A DNA stretch of 64,000 nucleotides from Sphaerisporangium perillae (GTDB taxonomy: Bacteria > Actinomycetota > Actinomycetes > Streptosporangiales > Streptosporangiaceae): the NCBI RefSeq assembly GCF_023276435.1, contig NZ_JALLPO010000028.1, positions 1 through 64,000 on the forward strand, written 5' to 3'. A program made the position numbers and the translations under genes. This document shows positions 48,652 to 57,793 of the stretch, piece by piece. Under the pieces are notes generated by a model, which did not search any database, was not told where the DNA came from, and saw only the letters and a list, made by a program, of their open reading frames with translations. The number at the start of each line of letters is the position of its first letter. Positions within the stretch are counted from its first letter, which is position 1.

Positions 48652-49203
48652 GTGGCTGTGCAGCGTCATCGCAGCGTCCGGTCCCGACCGGAGGAAACGC
48701 ACGACGACTCCGAAGAGCAGTTGGTCACGACGCTCTACCGAGAGTTCGGCGGCCCCCTCCTCCGCAATGTGCGCAGATTGACGGGAGGCGACCAGCAATG
48801 GGCAGAGGATGTCGTCCAGGAGACGGTCTTCCGCGCGTGGCGGAACGCGGGGAAACTGAACAGAGAGCCAGGCCTCCTGTGGGCATGGCTGATGACCGTG
48901 GCCCGCAGGATCGTCATCGACGCCCACCGTCAGCGTTCCGTGCGTCCACAGGAGGTCGAACCTGACAGGCTCGACAGCGTGGCCATTCCCGACGGCTCCG
49001 AGCCGATGCTGTCGGCGATGGTGGTATCGGAGGCCCTGTACAGCCTCTCGGAGGAACACCGGGAGGCGCTCGTGCAGACCTACCTCCACGACCGTACGAT
49101 CAATGAAGCGGCAGAAGTGCTGGGAGTTCCGCCGGGGACGGTCAAGTCCCGGGTGTACTACGCGCTTCGCGCCCTCCAGAAGACGATGAAGGAGAGGGGG
49201 TGA
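48652..49203 (+). CDS. ECF-type RNA polymerase sigma factor
   Basis: About 183 residues. Region 2 (LYREFGGPLLRNVRRLTGGD, AEDVVQETVFRAWRN) and region 4 (LYSLSEEHREALVQTYLHDR, INEAAEVLGVPPGTVKSRVY) are complete. The start is uncertain: no clear ribosome site precedes the GTGs at 48634, 48652 or 48658 or the TTG at 48610. The next gene, a zinc-finger anti-sigma factor, starts in the overlapping GTGA at its stop. The stimulus is unknown. Confidence 0.9.
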   Translation: MAVQRHRSVRSRPEETHDDSEEQLVTTLYREFGGPLLRNVRRLTGGDQQWAEDVVQETVFRAWRNAGKLNREPGLLWAWLMTVARRIVIDAHRQRSVRPQEVEPDRLDSVAIPDGSEPMLSAMVVSEALYSLSEEHREALVQTYLHDRTINEAAEVLGVPPGTVKSRVYYALRALQKTMKERG

Positions 49204-50087
49204 CCGGTCTGATGGATTCACCCCCTCACGTCGAGGTGGCCGCCTACATTCTCGGAGTCCTCAACAAGGAGGACTCCGAGGCGTTCGATCGCCACCTGCT
49301 CGACTGCCCGAGCTGCCAGGACGAGCTGCGGGACATGTACGAGCTGCCCGACGCGCTGGATGTGATCAAGCGCGGTATGAAGGGGACGGTGAACGGCGCG
49401 GCCCGGGGCACGGTCAACGGCACGGGAGCCGGCTACAGAGCCAACGGCGCGGTGCCCGCCGCCGTGAACGGCGCGTCCCACAACGGCAACGCCCCCTTCC
49501 CCGACGGTGTGATCAGGGACCTTTGGTCACCTCAGCCGCGCCGGCGCTCCGCTCCCGCCCACCGGCACGCCGCGTCCGAGCCCTCTGACGGCAGGTCGCG
49601 CGACGACCTCGCCGAGAGCCGCGCGCGCCGTCGCCGTGCCCTGCTGCTCGGCGTCGCGGCCGCCCTGGTCGTCGGCGTCACCGGCGCGGCGACCTCGCAG
49701 CTGCTGTGGCCGCACGCGAACTCCGCGCCGGTCGCCGCCGCCACTCCCGGCGGCTCCGTCGCCGGGGAGATCAAGGAGGGCACCAGCCCCGACACCGGAG
49801 TGAGCGGGTCGGTGGGCCTGGTCGCCAAGGGCTGGGGCACCGAGGTGGCCTTCCAGCTGGCCGGCGTGCGGGGCCCCGAGCGCTGCAGCCTGATCGCGGT
49901 CTCCCGCTCGGGGGACACCGACGTGGTCTCCGGCTGGCGGATACCCCCCGGGGAGGGGTACGGCGTCTCGGGACATCCCGATCCGCTGCGGCTGACGGGC
50001 GGCACCGCCCTGGCCAAGAGCGACATCGTCCGTTTCGAGGTGCGCAGGGACGACGGGGTCCGCCTGCTGGAGATCCCCGTCGCCTGA
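49200..50087 (+). CDS. anti-sigma factor with zinc-finger (HCC) domain
   Basis: 295 residues from a GTG overlapping the sigma stop; an ATG four codons later is also possible. The N-terminal zinc-finger motif H-x-x-x-C-x-x-C appears in AFDRHLLDCPSCQDEL (about residues 30-45). A Gly/Asn-rich linker with VNG repeats follows, then one membrane helix (RALLLGVAAALVVGVTGAA) and an extracellular sensor domain of about 130 residues. It should hold the ECF sigma factor inactive at the membrane until a signal outside, or thiol oxidation, frees it. Confidence 0.9.
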   Translation: MTGLMDSPPHVEVAAYILGVLNKEDSEAFDRHLLDCPSCQDELRDMYELPDALDVIKRGMKGTVNGAARGTVNGTGAGYRANGAVPAAVNGASHNGNAPFPDGVIRDLWSPQPRRRSAPAHRHAASEPSDGRSRDDLAESRARRRRALLLGVAAALVVGVTGAATSQLLWPHANSAPVAAATPGGSVAGEIKEGTSPDTGVSGSVGLVAKGWGTEVAFQLAGVRGPERCSLIAVSRSGDTDVVSGWRIPPGEGYGVSGHPDPLRLTGGTALAKSDIVRFEVRRDDGVRLLEIPVA

Positions 50088-50107
50088 CGGCCTGATCCTT
50101 CTATCTC

Positions 50108-51595
50108 CTATCGCCTGCTCTCGGTCGGCGCGGGGGTGAGCCGCAGGGCGAGCGCAGGGCACATCTCGATGGCCCTGCGCGCTTCGCCCTCCAGCCGGGG
50201 CGGCACGGACGCGGTGCTCACCACCGGATAACCGTGCTGGTCGAGGCTGATCAGCTCCGGCACGACCAGTGAGCACAGGCCATGCCCCTCGCACCGCGAC
50301 CAGTCGAGGATGAGCTGCGCCTCGGCGGCACGGACCGACGTCTCCGCGGGCAACGGCAGCACGCCGCGGACCGGCAGGCCGCAGGTGCCGTACGCCGCGT
50401 GCGTCATGATGTCCTCGGCGAACACGTCGATGGCGGACAGCACGAACCGCGCGGTGCCGTCGGGGTGGCCGCAGGCCCCCCTGCCCTTCATCGTCGCGGC
50501 GGCCCGCTGCACCGCCTCGATGTGGCCGTTGCCGTCCGCCAGCGCGCCGAACGCCTGCGCCAGGTCGGGCAGCCCCATGTAGCAGGGCCCGCACTGCCCG
50601 GCGCTCTGGCCCGCCATGTACCTGGCGACCCTGGCCGTCTCGCCGAGCGGGCAGGACTCCCAGCCGAGCGGGACGACGATGCCCGCGCCGAGGGCTCCGC
50701 CGAGCGCCTCGAACCCGGCCCGGGAGACCTCGGCGCGCTCCACGGCCTCGGGGGTCATCCACTTGCCGTGGTAGCCGCCGAGCAGCACGCCCTGGCCGAC
50801 CGTGGCGTCGCACAGATCGAGGACCTCGCGCAGCCGCACCCCCGTCGGGGTCTCCACGACCGCCGGCCGCCGGGCCGAGCCGGTGACGCTGAGCAGCACC
50901 GTCCCCGGCTCCGAGGCCAGGCCGACCGAGGAGTACATGTCGACCCCGAGCATGGCCATGAGGGCCAGCTGGGCGTAGGTCTCGGCGTTGGACAGCATGG
51001 TGGGCATCCCGCCCACGCCGCTGTCGCTGGAGCGCACCTTGCGGCCGGGCGGGATCGGCCGCTCGCCGTTGATGCCCCGCACGAGCGCCCCGCCCTCACC
51101 GGAGATGAAGCGGTCGGGCATGCGGACGACCCTGACGGTGTCGGTCATGCCCCGCTCGTGTATGGCGTTCAGCAGCGAGCGCTCACCGGGGCCGCCGTGG
51201 GCCACGCCCACGACGATCTCCACGGCCGAGAGCGCCCTGGCCACCAGGTCGGCGCCGTCCAGGATGAGGTGCGGGGCCCTGGTGAGCAGCACCTTGTCCT
51301 TGTGCGCCGCGGGCTCGCCCTCGGTGGCGTTCACGACCACCGTGATGGGCGCCCCTCGGCGGCCCGCGGAGTCGATCACCGCTCTGAGCTTGCGGGCGAA
51401 CGGGAAGCCCGCCCCGCCCCGGCCGCGCAGGTCTCCCAGCTCGGCCAGGGCGATCAGGTCGTCGATCGGCAGCCGCGGCATGCGGCCGTGCACCCGCCGG
51501 TGGGTGTCGTAGTCGAGCCTCGGCGAGCTGTCGAGGCCGGCGGTGAGGCGGCCTGGCCCGATCCTGAACACGTCCGGCACTCCGTACGTGGTCAT
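50108..51595 (-). CDS. NuoF-like NADH-binding protein fused to a C-terminal ferredoxin domain
   Basis: 495 residues. The N-terminal two-thirds resemble NuoF/HoxF (LRGRGGAGFPFARKL, VVVNATEGEPAAHKDKVLL, the NADH/FMN pocket). The cluster region reads QSAGQCGPC, so the first of the usual three closely spaced Cys is replaced by Ala, with a later Cys in GRGACGHP. From about residue 435 a single-cluster ferredoxin domain follows (SRCEGHGLC ... EMCPALAL). It overlaps the stop of the upstream membrane-protein gene (ATGA). It probably passes electrons from NAD(P)H to or from a membrane b-type haem protein. Confidence 0.88.
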   Translation of the reverse strand: MTTYGVPDVFRIGPGRLTAGLDSSPRLDYDTHRRVHGRMPRLPIDDLIALAELGDLRGRGGAGFPFARKLRAVIDSAGRRGAPITVVVNATEGEPAAHKDKVLLTRAPHLILDGADLVARALSAVEIVVGVAHGGPGERSLLNAIHERGMTDTVRVVRMPDRFISGEGGALVRGINGERPIPPGRKVRSSDSGVGGMPTMLSNAETYAQLALMAMLGVDMYSSVGLASEPGTVLLSVTGSARRPAVVETPTGVRLREVLDLCDATVGQGVLLGGYHGKWMTPEAVERAEVSRAGFEALGGALGAGIVVPLGWESCPLGETARVARYMAGQSAGQCGPCYMGLPDLAQAFGALADGNGHIEAVQRAAATMKGRGACGHPDGTARFVLSAIDVFAEDIMTHAAYGTCGLPVRGVLPLPAETSVRAAEAQLILDWSRCEGHGLCSLVVPELISLDQHGYPVVSTASVPPRLEGEARRAIEMCPALALRLTPAPTESRR

Positions 51596-52356
51596 CGCCG
51601 TACCTCCTTTCTCAACGTGACCCAGAACTCCTCGTCGAACACGTCATCGACGCGGATCTGCTCGGCCTTGCGCCCGGCGTTGCCCTGGCGGACGCCGGCG
51701 GGGGCGCCGTCTCTGGGCCCGACGGTCACGACCATCCGGACGAGCAGAGCGAACCCGACCGCGGCGAGGGAGCCGACATAGCTCAGGGTCACCCAGTCCG
51801 CGGCCGGCCGGCCGGCCGTCAGCCCGTGCACGATGGCGACGGGCCAGGAGAGGTAGGCCGTCACGTGCAGGGCCCGCCACATCCATGGCCAGCGCATGCC
51901 GACGAACCGTCCGCGGAAGGCCCCGGTGGCGGCCACCAGGATCATCACATCGGCGGCGATGGTGCCGAGGCCGACCGCGAAGCCGGACCCGCTGAAGGGC
52001 AGGAACGCGTCAGCGGGGAGCACACGGCCCCGGTTTATCTGCAGGATGATGTGCGTGATCAGAAAGCCGACGGCGAAGACGGCGAACGCGCGGTGCAGAT
52101 CCTGCATGAAGACGCGGTGACGTACCGCGAGAACGATCCGATCGGTGGCGGCGAGTCCGACGACCACCGTTCCAGTCAGTCCAAGGAGAGCGAACACCCC
52201 CGCGTAGAAGATGAGAAAAGCCTGTACAGAGGCGAGGACCGACGCTCCGAAGAGAGCGGTTCCCGCCAGAAGCGACGTGGACGTGAACAGTCCGACCACG
52301 ATTGGGGCCCGTGATCGAGACCGTTGCGGAGCTCGTCGATGTCGCGTTTCTTTCAT
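51592..52356 (-). CDS. ferric-reductase-like transmembrane protein
   Basis: 254 residues from the ATG at 52356, which has GGAGGACGGG just before it; an ATG 33 bases upstream is less likely. About six membrane helices with spaced His (DLHRAFAVFAVGFLITHIIL, MWRALHVTAYLSWPVAIVHG) as in b-type-haem ferric-reductase/cytochrome b561-like domains. The soluble C-terminus ends DDVFDEEFWVTLRKEVRR. It is translationally coupled to the NuoF-ferredoxin fusion, so the two likely form a two-component transmembrane electron carrier. The acceptor is unknown. Confidence 0.87.
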   Translation of the reverse strand: MKETRHRRAPQRSRSRAPIVVGLFTSTSLLAGTALFGASVLASVQAFLIFYAGVFALLGLTGTVVVGLAATDRIVLAVRHRVFMQDLHRAFAVFAVGFLITHIILQINRGRVLPADAFLPFSGSGFAVGLGTIAADVMILVAATGAFRGRFVGMRWPWMWRALHVTAYLSWPVAIVHGLTAGRPAADWVTLSYVGSLAAVGFALLVRMVVTVGPRDGAPAGVRQGNAGRKAEQIRVDDVFDEEFWVTLRKEVRR

Positions 52357-52630
52357 CCCGTCCTCCGCCAGATAACGCGGTACCGGCATAAACCGGACAA
52401 CGTGCCGCTGGGTGCCTACCGGGATCTATCGGGACATTTGCGCGCGCGATCACCATAGCGCCTCTGCAGCCTCGTCGGTACCAGAACGTTACAGAAATTC
52501 GGTGCGGTTGAATCCTCAAGCATCGGGGAGTAAATACCACCGACGAACGGGACAAATATCACCTAATACCCTCACAACGCCCAGAAAAACGGGTGGCTCA
52601 CCCCCTCGTGCCGCTCTAACGTTTGACGAT

Positions 52631-53377
52631 GTGGAGACTCTCAGCCGCAGGACGGTCACCGATCCCACCGGCCGCCCGGTGCTCAGCTACGTCGAGGGCA
52701 CCCGCGCCGGCCGCCCCTACGCCGACCTCGCGGAGGTGCTCGGCCCCGGGGCGGTCGAGGTGATCCTGCGCGAGATGCCGGGCTGGGTCGTCTCCGGCGA
52801 CGAGGACCTCGGCCGCCGGCTGCTCGCCGCCGGCGGACGGCTCCTGCGGCACGCCCACGTCCTGTCCCGCGACCTGCGCGCCGACCCGGCCCCGCCGGAG
52901 TGGGCCGAGACCGGCTACGGCGTCGTCGCCTGCGACGCGATACCGGCCGCCGAGGTCTTCCCCGCCTGGCGCGCCGCCTACCCGCCCGAGCATCCCGACC
53001 ACAACGCCGGCGGCGACACCGCAGCCCTGGAGCTCGACCTCGCGCCGATGCTCGCCGGGGAGTCCTACGGGCCGCTGCTCCCCTGCGGCGGCCTGCTCCT
53101 GCGGGACGACGGGGTGGCGGCCGGGGTGCTGGTCGCCGATCTGAACGGCGAGCCGCCGTTCGGCGGCCCGTGGATCCTCGACGTCTTCCGCGACCCCCGC
53201 CCCCGGTACGCCGGCCTCGGCGCCGTCATGCTGCGCCGCGCACTGGCGCTCGCCACCCTGCACGGCCTGCCCGCCCTCGGGCTCGCCGTGACCGACGGCA
53301 ACCAGGCGCGCCGGGTGTACGAGCGTCTCGGTTTCCGCCGCGTCCTGTCCTCGATCACCGTGATCGTCCCCGGCTGA
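52631..53377 (+). CDS. GNAT-family N-acetyltransferase
   Basis: 248 residues from GTG. The C-terminal half carries the acetyl-CoA site (ILDVFRDPRPRYAGLGAVML) and the terminal GLAVTDGNQARRVYERLGFR of GNAT enzymes. The N-terminal half (RTVTDPTGRPVLSYVEGTRA) is less conserved. No ribosome site precedes the start; TAACGT eight bases upstream fits a leaderless -10 (TANNNT). The substrate is unknown. The gap 52357-52630 otherwise holds only promoter sequence for this gene and the divergent reductase. Confidence 0.87.
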   Translation: METLSRRTVTDPTGRPVLSYVEGTRAGRPYADLAEVLGPGAVEVILREMPGWVVSGDEDLGRRLLAAGGRLLRHAHVLSRDLRADPAPPEWAETGYGVVACDAIPAAEVFPAWRAAYPPEHPDHNAGGDTAALELDLAPMLAGESYGPLLPCGGLLLRDDGVAAGVLVADLNGEPPFGGPWILDVFRDPRPRYAGLGAVMLRRALALATLHGLPALGLAVTDGNQARRVYERLGFRRVLSSITVIVPG

Positions 53378-53381
53378 GCCG

Positions 53382-53399
53382 GCCCGGCGACCGCCGGGC
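53382..53399. terminator. hairpin between convergent GNAT and response-regulator genes
   Basis: GCCCGGC (53382-53388) and GCCGGGC (53393-53399) form a 7-bp stem with loop GACC, five bases after the GNAT stop. Confidence 0.6.
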
Positions 53400-53407
53400 G
53401 CCCGCGG

Positions 53408-54055
53408 TCAGGAGCGCAGGTAGGTCAGCACGGCGAGCACCCGGCGATGCTGGTCGCCGTCGTCGGCGTACAGGCCGAGCTTGTTGAAGATGCTCCGCAC
53501 GTGCTTCTCCACGGCCCCGTCGGTGATGACCAGCTGGCGGCCGATCGCGGGGTTGGACTTGCCCTCGGCCATCAGCCCGAGCACCTCGCGCTCCCTCGGC
53601 GTGAGCGAGGCCAGCGGGTCGTCACGGCGACGTCGCACCATCAGCTGGGCCACCACCTGGGGGTCGAACACAGTGCCTCCGGAGGCCACCCGCCGCAGCC
53701 CGTCGAGGAACTCCTCCACGTCGGCCACGCGGTCCTTCAGCAGGTAACCGACCGCGCCCCGGGCGTCGGCGAGCAGGTCGTCGGCATAGGAGACCTCGAC
53801 GTACTGCGAGAGGATCATGACCGGCGTGCCCGGCACCCGGCGCCGGGCCTCGACGGCGGCGCGCAGGCCCTCGTCGGTGAAGCTCGGCGGCATCCGGACG
53901 TCCACCACGGAGATGTCCGGCCGGTGGGCCGCGACCGAGGCCACAAGGGCGTCCCCGTCGCCCACGGCGTCCACCACCTCGCAGCCGAACTCCTCCAGCA
54001 GCCTCACCAGACCGGCTCTGATGAGAACGGCGTCATCGGCCACGACTACGCGCAC
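53408..54055 (-). CDS. NarL/FixJ-family response regulator
   Basis: 215 residues from GTG with GGAGG before it. Receiver domain with acidic pocket VVVADD, phospho-acceptor Asp in SVVDVRMPP and Lys in YLLKDRV; LuxR-type HTH at the C-terminus (LTPREREVLGLMAEGKSNPA, IGRQLVITDGAVEKHVRSIF). It overlaps the end of the histidine-kinase gene by ten bases and is its partner. The signal and target genes cannot be read from the sequence. Confidence 0.93.
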   Translation of the reverse strand: MRVVVADDAVLIRAGLVRLLEEFGCEVVDAVGDGDALVASVAAHRPDISVVDVRMPPSFTDEGLRAAVEARRRVPGTPVMILSQYVEVSYADDLLADARGAVGYLLKDRVADVEEFLDGLRRVASGGTVFDPQVVAQLMVRRRRDDPLASLTPREREVLGLMAEGKSNPAIGRQLVITDGAVEKHVRSIFNKLGLYADDGDQHRRVLAVLTYLRS

Positions 54056-55293
54056 GGCACCTCCGCAACGATCAACGTCGGCCCGCCGGCCGGAGACTGG
54101 ACGACCAGCTCGCCGTCCACAGCGCGCAGCCGGTCGGCAAGCCCCGCCAGGCCGTGCCCCTTGGCGACGTGTGCGCCGCCGACCCCATCATCGCCGATCG
54201 ACAGCAGCAGCGCGTCACCGGTGCGGGAGAGCGACAGCGTGCACAGCTGCGCCCGGCTGTGCTTGGCGATGTTGGTCAGCGTCTCGGCGGCCACGTAGTA
54301 GACGGTGTTCTCCACCACGGCGGTGTACCTCTCGACGGTCTGCACGTCCAGCTCGACCGGGACCGTGCACCGGCCGGCGAGGGCGGCGATCGCGGGAGCC
54401 AGGCCGCGGTCACTCAGGATCGGCGGCGCGATGCCCCGCGAGAGCGCCCGCAGCTCGTCCAGCGTCTCACGGGTCGCGGTGATCGCCTCCGACAGGGTCG
54501 CGTGCGCGGCCTGCGGGTCCTTCTGGAGCTGGCGCTGCGCCCGGGACAGCTCCATCGCCAGGTACACAAGGCGCTGCTGCGGCCCGTCATGGATGTCGCG
54601 CTCCAGCTTGCGAAGCGCGCTGGCCTCGGCCGACACCGCGGCCGCCCGGCCCTCGGTGAGGTCGTCGATGCGGTCGTGCAACTCGGCCACGCCGGTGAGC
54701 AGCGCCCTGCCGAGCCCGGCCTGGATCAGGGCGGCGCCCCGGACGATGCCCGGCAGCGTGATCCCGAAGACCGCGCCGAGCACCAGATAGAACACGCTGT
54801 CCAGCAGGTACCCCTCGCCCAGGCCGAGCAGCTCGGGCAGCTGGGTGTTGCCGGGGATGCCCGAGGTGATCCAGCCGTACAGCGGGTAGAGCAGCCCGGC
54901 CACGGTCACCGCCCACCACGTCACGGTCACCACGAACGTGACGATCGCGATGGGGAACACCACGATGCCGTGCATCAGGTCCAGCCAGGACTGGCCGTTG
55001 ACGAGCGGCTGGACCAGGCGGCGCGCCCATCCGGCCGACTCCGGCGCCTTCTTGTAGCGCGGGCGGGCGACCGGCCGGCCGAGGATCTCAGGCAGCCAGC
55101 GCCGCTCGACGTCGGCGAACCCCCGGGCGGCCAGCAGCGTCACGGTCAGGATGGGCAGGCCGACCCACACCACGAGGGTGCCGAGCCCAGCCGACAACCC
55201 GGCGACCAGCAGGCTGAAGCTCAAGATGGCGAGGGGCAGCCCGAGCAAGGTGTATCGCGTGTCGCTGCCGAGACGCTTCAAGAGGGTTCTCAT
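54046..55293 (-). CDS. sensor histidine kinase (HisKA_3, NarX-like)
   Basis: 415 residues. Four to five membrane helices in the first ~190 residues, with a short periplasmic or intramembrane sensor region like that of bacterial sensor-domain kinases, then the dimerisation/phospho-acceptor motif ERDIHDGPQQRLV (His about 243), N-box region YYVAAETLTNIAKHS and G-box GDDGVGGA. It would sense envelope changes and phosphorylate the co-encoded regulator. Confidence 0.92.
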   Translation of the reverse strand: MRTLLKRLGSDTRYTLLGLPLAILSFSLLVAGLSAGLGTLVVWVGLPILTVTLLAARGFADVERRWLPEILGRPVARPRYKKAPESAGWARRLVQPLVNGQSWLDLMHGIVVFPIAIVTFVVTVTWWAVTVAGLLYPLYGWITSGIPGNTQLPELLGLGEGYLLDSVFYLVLGAVFGITLPGIVRGAALIQAGLGRALLTGVAELHDRIDDLTEGRAAAVSAEASALRKLERDIHDGPQQRLVYLAMELSRAQRQLQKDPQAAHATLSEAITATRETLDELRALSRGIAPPILSDRGLAPAIAALAGRCTVPVELDVQTVERYTAVVENTVYYVAAETLTNIAKHSRAQLCTLSLSRTGDALLLSIGDDGVGGAHVAKGHGLAGLADRLRAVDGELVVQSPAGGPTLIVAEVPCA

Positions 55294-55533
55294 GGCGACA
55301 AAGCTACGAGGCCCGGCCCGGCCCGTTCGAGCCCGTGGGCAGGCATGGCGATGGTAGGGCCCGCCCTACCGCCGGTGGTCACCTCGTCCGCCTGCGAAAC
55401 ACCCGTATCCGTCACTGCGCCGGCACGCCTTCCGGCGGGAATCTCGGATGGTCCGATCCGTGCGACCTTCCGGGCGATCCGGCCACCGGCCGTCCGGGCT
55501 TCCCGCTCTCCCTCCGACGATACGAGGTGCGCC

Positions 55534-56988
55534 GTGCCGGCCCTGCTCGACAGCCCCCTGACCGCCCCCGGAGCCGAGGTGACCGGTGGCGGCAACGCCC
55601 GTCCGGCCGCCGCTCCCGTCCGTCACCCCCGCCCCGGCCGGGACGTCTTCATCGACCTGCTGCGCCTGTTCGGCATCGCCGTGGTGGTGCTGGAGCATTG
55701 GAGCATCCCGGTCCTGTCCTTCGACCACGGCCGGATCGCCACGGGCAACGCCCTCACCGCTCCCGGCGCCTTCGCGATCACCTGGCTCAGCCAGGTCATG
55801 CCCCTGGTCTTCTTCGCCGGCGGGGCCGCCAACGCGATCAGCCACCGCTCGCACCAGGCACGCGGGCTCGCCGAGCCGCTCTGGCTCGCCGGGCGCGTGC
55901 GCCGCCTGGCCTGGCCGGTGCTGCCGCTGGCGGCGGTGTGGATCCCCCTCCCCCACCTGCTGCTCGCGCTCGGCCTTCCCGCGCAGCCGGTCGAGACGGC
56001 CGCCCGCCTGGCCGGTCAGCTGCTCTGGTTCCTCGCGATCTACCTGGTCGCGGTCGCGCTCACCCCGGTGCTGCTCCGCCTCGGCGAGCGGTACGGCGGG
56101 CGGGTCCCCGCCGTCCTCGCCGCGGGGGCGATCGTGGTGGACGTGGTGCGGTTCAACGGTTTCGAGCCGGCCGGGTTCCTCAACGTCGGCCTGGTGTGGC
56201 TCGCGGTGCACCAGCTCGGCTTCCTCTACGCGAGCGGGCGGCTCGCCGGGTTCCGGCTGATGGCGGCCGGCGGCTTCGCCGTGGCGGCGGCGCTGGTGGC
56301 CTTCGGCCCGTACCCGGGCAGCATGATCGGGATGCCGGGCGCGGCGGTGTCCAACATGGCGCCGCCGACCACGGCGCTGCTCGCGGTGGCCTTCGGCCAG
56401 ATCGGCCTGGCGATGCTGCTGCGCCCGCGCCTGGTCCGGCTGGCCGCGAGGCCCGCCGTCGCGCGCGCCATGGCCTGGGCCGGCCCGCGCATGATGACGG
56501 TCTACCTCTGGCACATGAGCGCGCTGTTCGTGGTCGCGGGCGTGGCGGTCGTGGCCCTGGGCATCGCCACCCCCGCACCCGGCGGCGTCGCCTGGCTCGC
56601 CGGATGGCCGATCTGGCTCGCCGCGCTCGTGCTGGTCGTAGGGCCGCTGATCAGGCTCTTCGCGCGTTTCGAGGAGCCGCCCTCGGCCGCGGGCGCGACC
56701 GTCGGCCGGGCGAGGGCGGCGGCGGCCACGGCCCTGGCGGGCGCGGGCCTGCTCACGCTGACGGTCACCGGCTTCGTCCCGGGACCGGCCCCGATGCTCG
56801 GGGCCGCCGCCGTCCTCTGCGGCCTGGCGCTGGTCACGCCGATCAGGACCGCTGCCAGCCGGGCCGGCCGGACCCGGCGGGCAGCGGGGACGGGCGCGGC
56901 GGCAGTCGCCGGACGGGGTCAGGCGTCGGCGGCGAGCCAGACGTACCCGGCGAACCTCCCGGTCAGCCGCTCCCTGCGATGGGAGTAG
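55534..56988 (+). CDS. acyltransferase 3 family membrane protein
   Basis: 484 residues from GTG with GAGG six bases upstream. About ten to twelve membrane helices. The N-terminal DVFIDLLRLFGIAVVVLEHW carries the family R-x10-H pattern, and FFAGGAANAISHRSH the second conserved loop. Such proteins acylate sugars, lipids or other envelope substrates using acyl-CoA. The last 23 codons lie antisense to the conserved C-terminus of pgeF (70-base overlap), so the extreme end of this protein is probably not conserved. It is divergent from the two-component system. Confidence 0.88.
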   Translation: MPALLDSPLTAPGAEVTGGGNARPAAAPVRHPRPGRDVFIDLLRLFGIAVVVLEHWSIPVLSFDHGRIATGNALTAPGAFAITWLSQVMPLVFFAGGAANAISHRSHQARGLAEPLWLAGRVRRLAWPVLPLAAVWIPLPHLLLALGLPAQPVETAARLAGQLLWFLAIYLVAVALTPVLLRLGERYGGRVPAVLAAGAIVVDVVRFNGFEPAGFLNVGLVWLAVHQLGFLYASGRLAGFRLMAAGGFAVAAALVAFGPYPGSMIGMPGAAVSNMAPPTTALLAVAFGQIGLAMLLRPRLVRLAARPAVARAMAWAGPRMMTVYLWHMSALFVVAGVAVVALGIATPAPGGVAWLAGWPIWLAALVLVVGPLIRLFARFEEPPSAAGATVGRARAAAATALAGAGLLTLTVTGFVPGPAPMLGAAAVLCGLALVTPIRTAASRAGRTRRAAGTGAAAVAGRGQASAASQTYPANLPVSRSLRWE

Positions 56989-57638
56989 AGGTCGCCGGTC
57001 TCGATCGTGCAGCGCTCGTCGTGCCGGACGTCGTCCACCCCCGCGCGCGCGAGCTGGGCGGTGATGCCCGCCCGCAGGTCGAGCGCCGGGGTGCCGTGGC
57101 GGGTGGCCGACCACGTCTCGGGGAGGACCTCCGCGACCTCCTCGCGCAGCGCCTCGGACACCTCGTAACACGCCCCGCACGCCAGCGGGCCGACGAGGGC
57201 GACCAGGTGGTCCGCGCCGCGGGCGCGCATCGCCGCCACCAGCTCGGGCACCACCCCGGCCGCCGTGCCGACCCGTCCCGAATGGGCCCCGCCCACCAGG
57301 CCCTTGACCGGGTCGGCGAGCAGGACGGGGGCGCAGTCGGCGGCGAGCACGGCCAGGCCGAGGCCCGGCCGGTCGGTGAGGACGCCGTCGAGGGAGGGCG
57401 GATCGCCGCCGAACGGCTCGGTCACGTAGCCGACGTCACGGCCGTGGACCTGCCGCATGAACACGACCTCGCGGGGGTCCAGCCCGAACTCCCTCGCGGT
57501 CAGGGCACGGTTCTCGGCCACCGCCGCGGGATCGTCGCCGACCGAGCCGCCGAGGTTCCTGGTGCCGTACGGACCGGCGCTCACGCCTCCGTGACGGTCG
57601 GTGAACGCCATCCTCACCCGGTCGATCGCTAGCACCAC
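56919..57638 (-). CDS. pgeF: peptidoglycan editing factor / laccase-domain protein
   Basis: 239 residues from GTG, usual YfiH/PgeF length. Conserved motifs FMRQVHGRDVGYV, LAADCAPVLLADP, GGAHSGRVGTAAG and CGACYEV supply the His/Cys metal site. PgeF homologues act as purine nucleoside oxidases or peptidoglycan-editing enzymes in the cytoplasm. In actinomycetes this gene often lies after ftsZ in the division cluster; here it stands alone. Confidence 0.92.
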   Translation of the reverse strand: MVLAIDRVRMAFTDRHGGVSAGPYGTRNLGGSVGDDPAAVAENRALTAREFGLDPREVVFMRQVHGRDVGYVTEPFGGDPPSLDGVLTDRPGLGLAVLAADCAPVLLADPVKGLVGGAHSGRVGTAAGVVPELVAAMRARGADHLVALVGPLACGACYEVSEALREEVAEVLPETWSATRHGTPALDLRAGITAQLARAGVDDVRHDERCTIETGDLYSHRRERLTGRFAGYVWLAADA

Positions 57639-57793
57639 AACAGCCTACTAAGTGGGAGCGGTGCCACCGGCAGGAGTTCCTCAAGATCGATTCGCGGGCC
57701 GATCGATCCCGATTTCCGCCTCACCGCCTACGGCCCTGTGCTTATCTTTACCTGCCAGTAGGGTCCGTCGGAAAACCGGGAGCCAGGACAGAC

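Noticed and set aside
54154-55533. A frame that would extend the acyltransferase upstream by 460 residues
   Set aside because: It is antisense to the histidine kinase; the family start fits the GTG at 55534 with a ribosome site.
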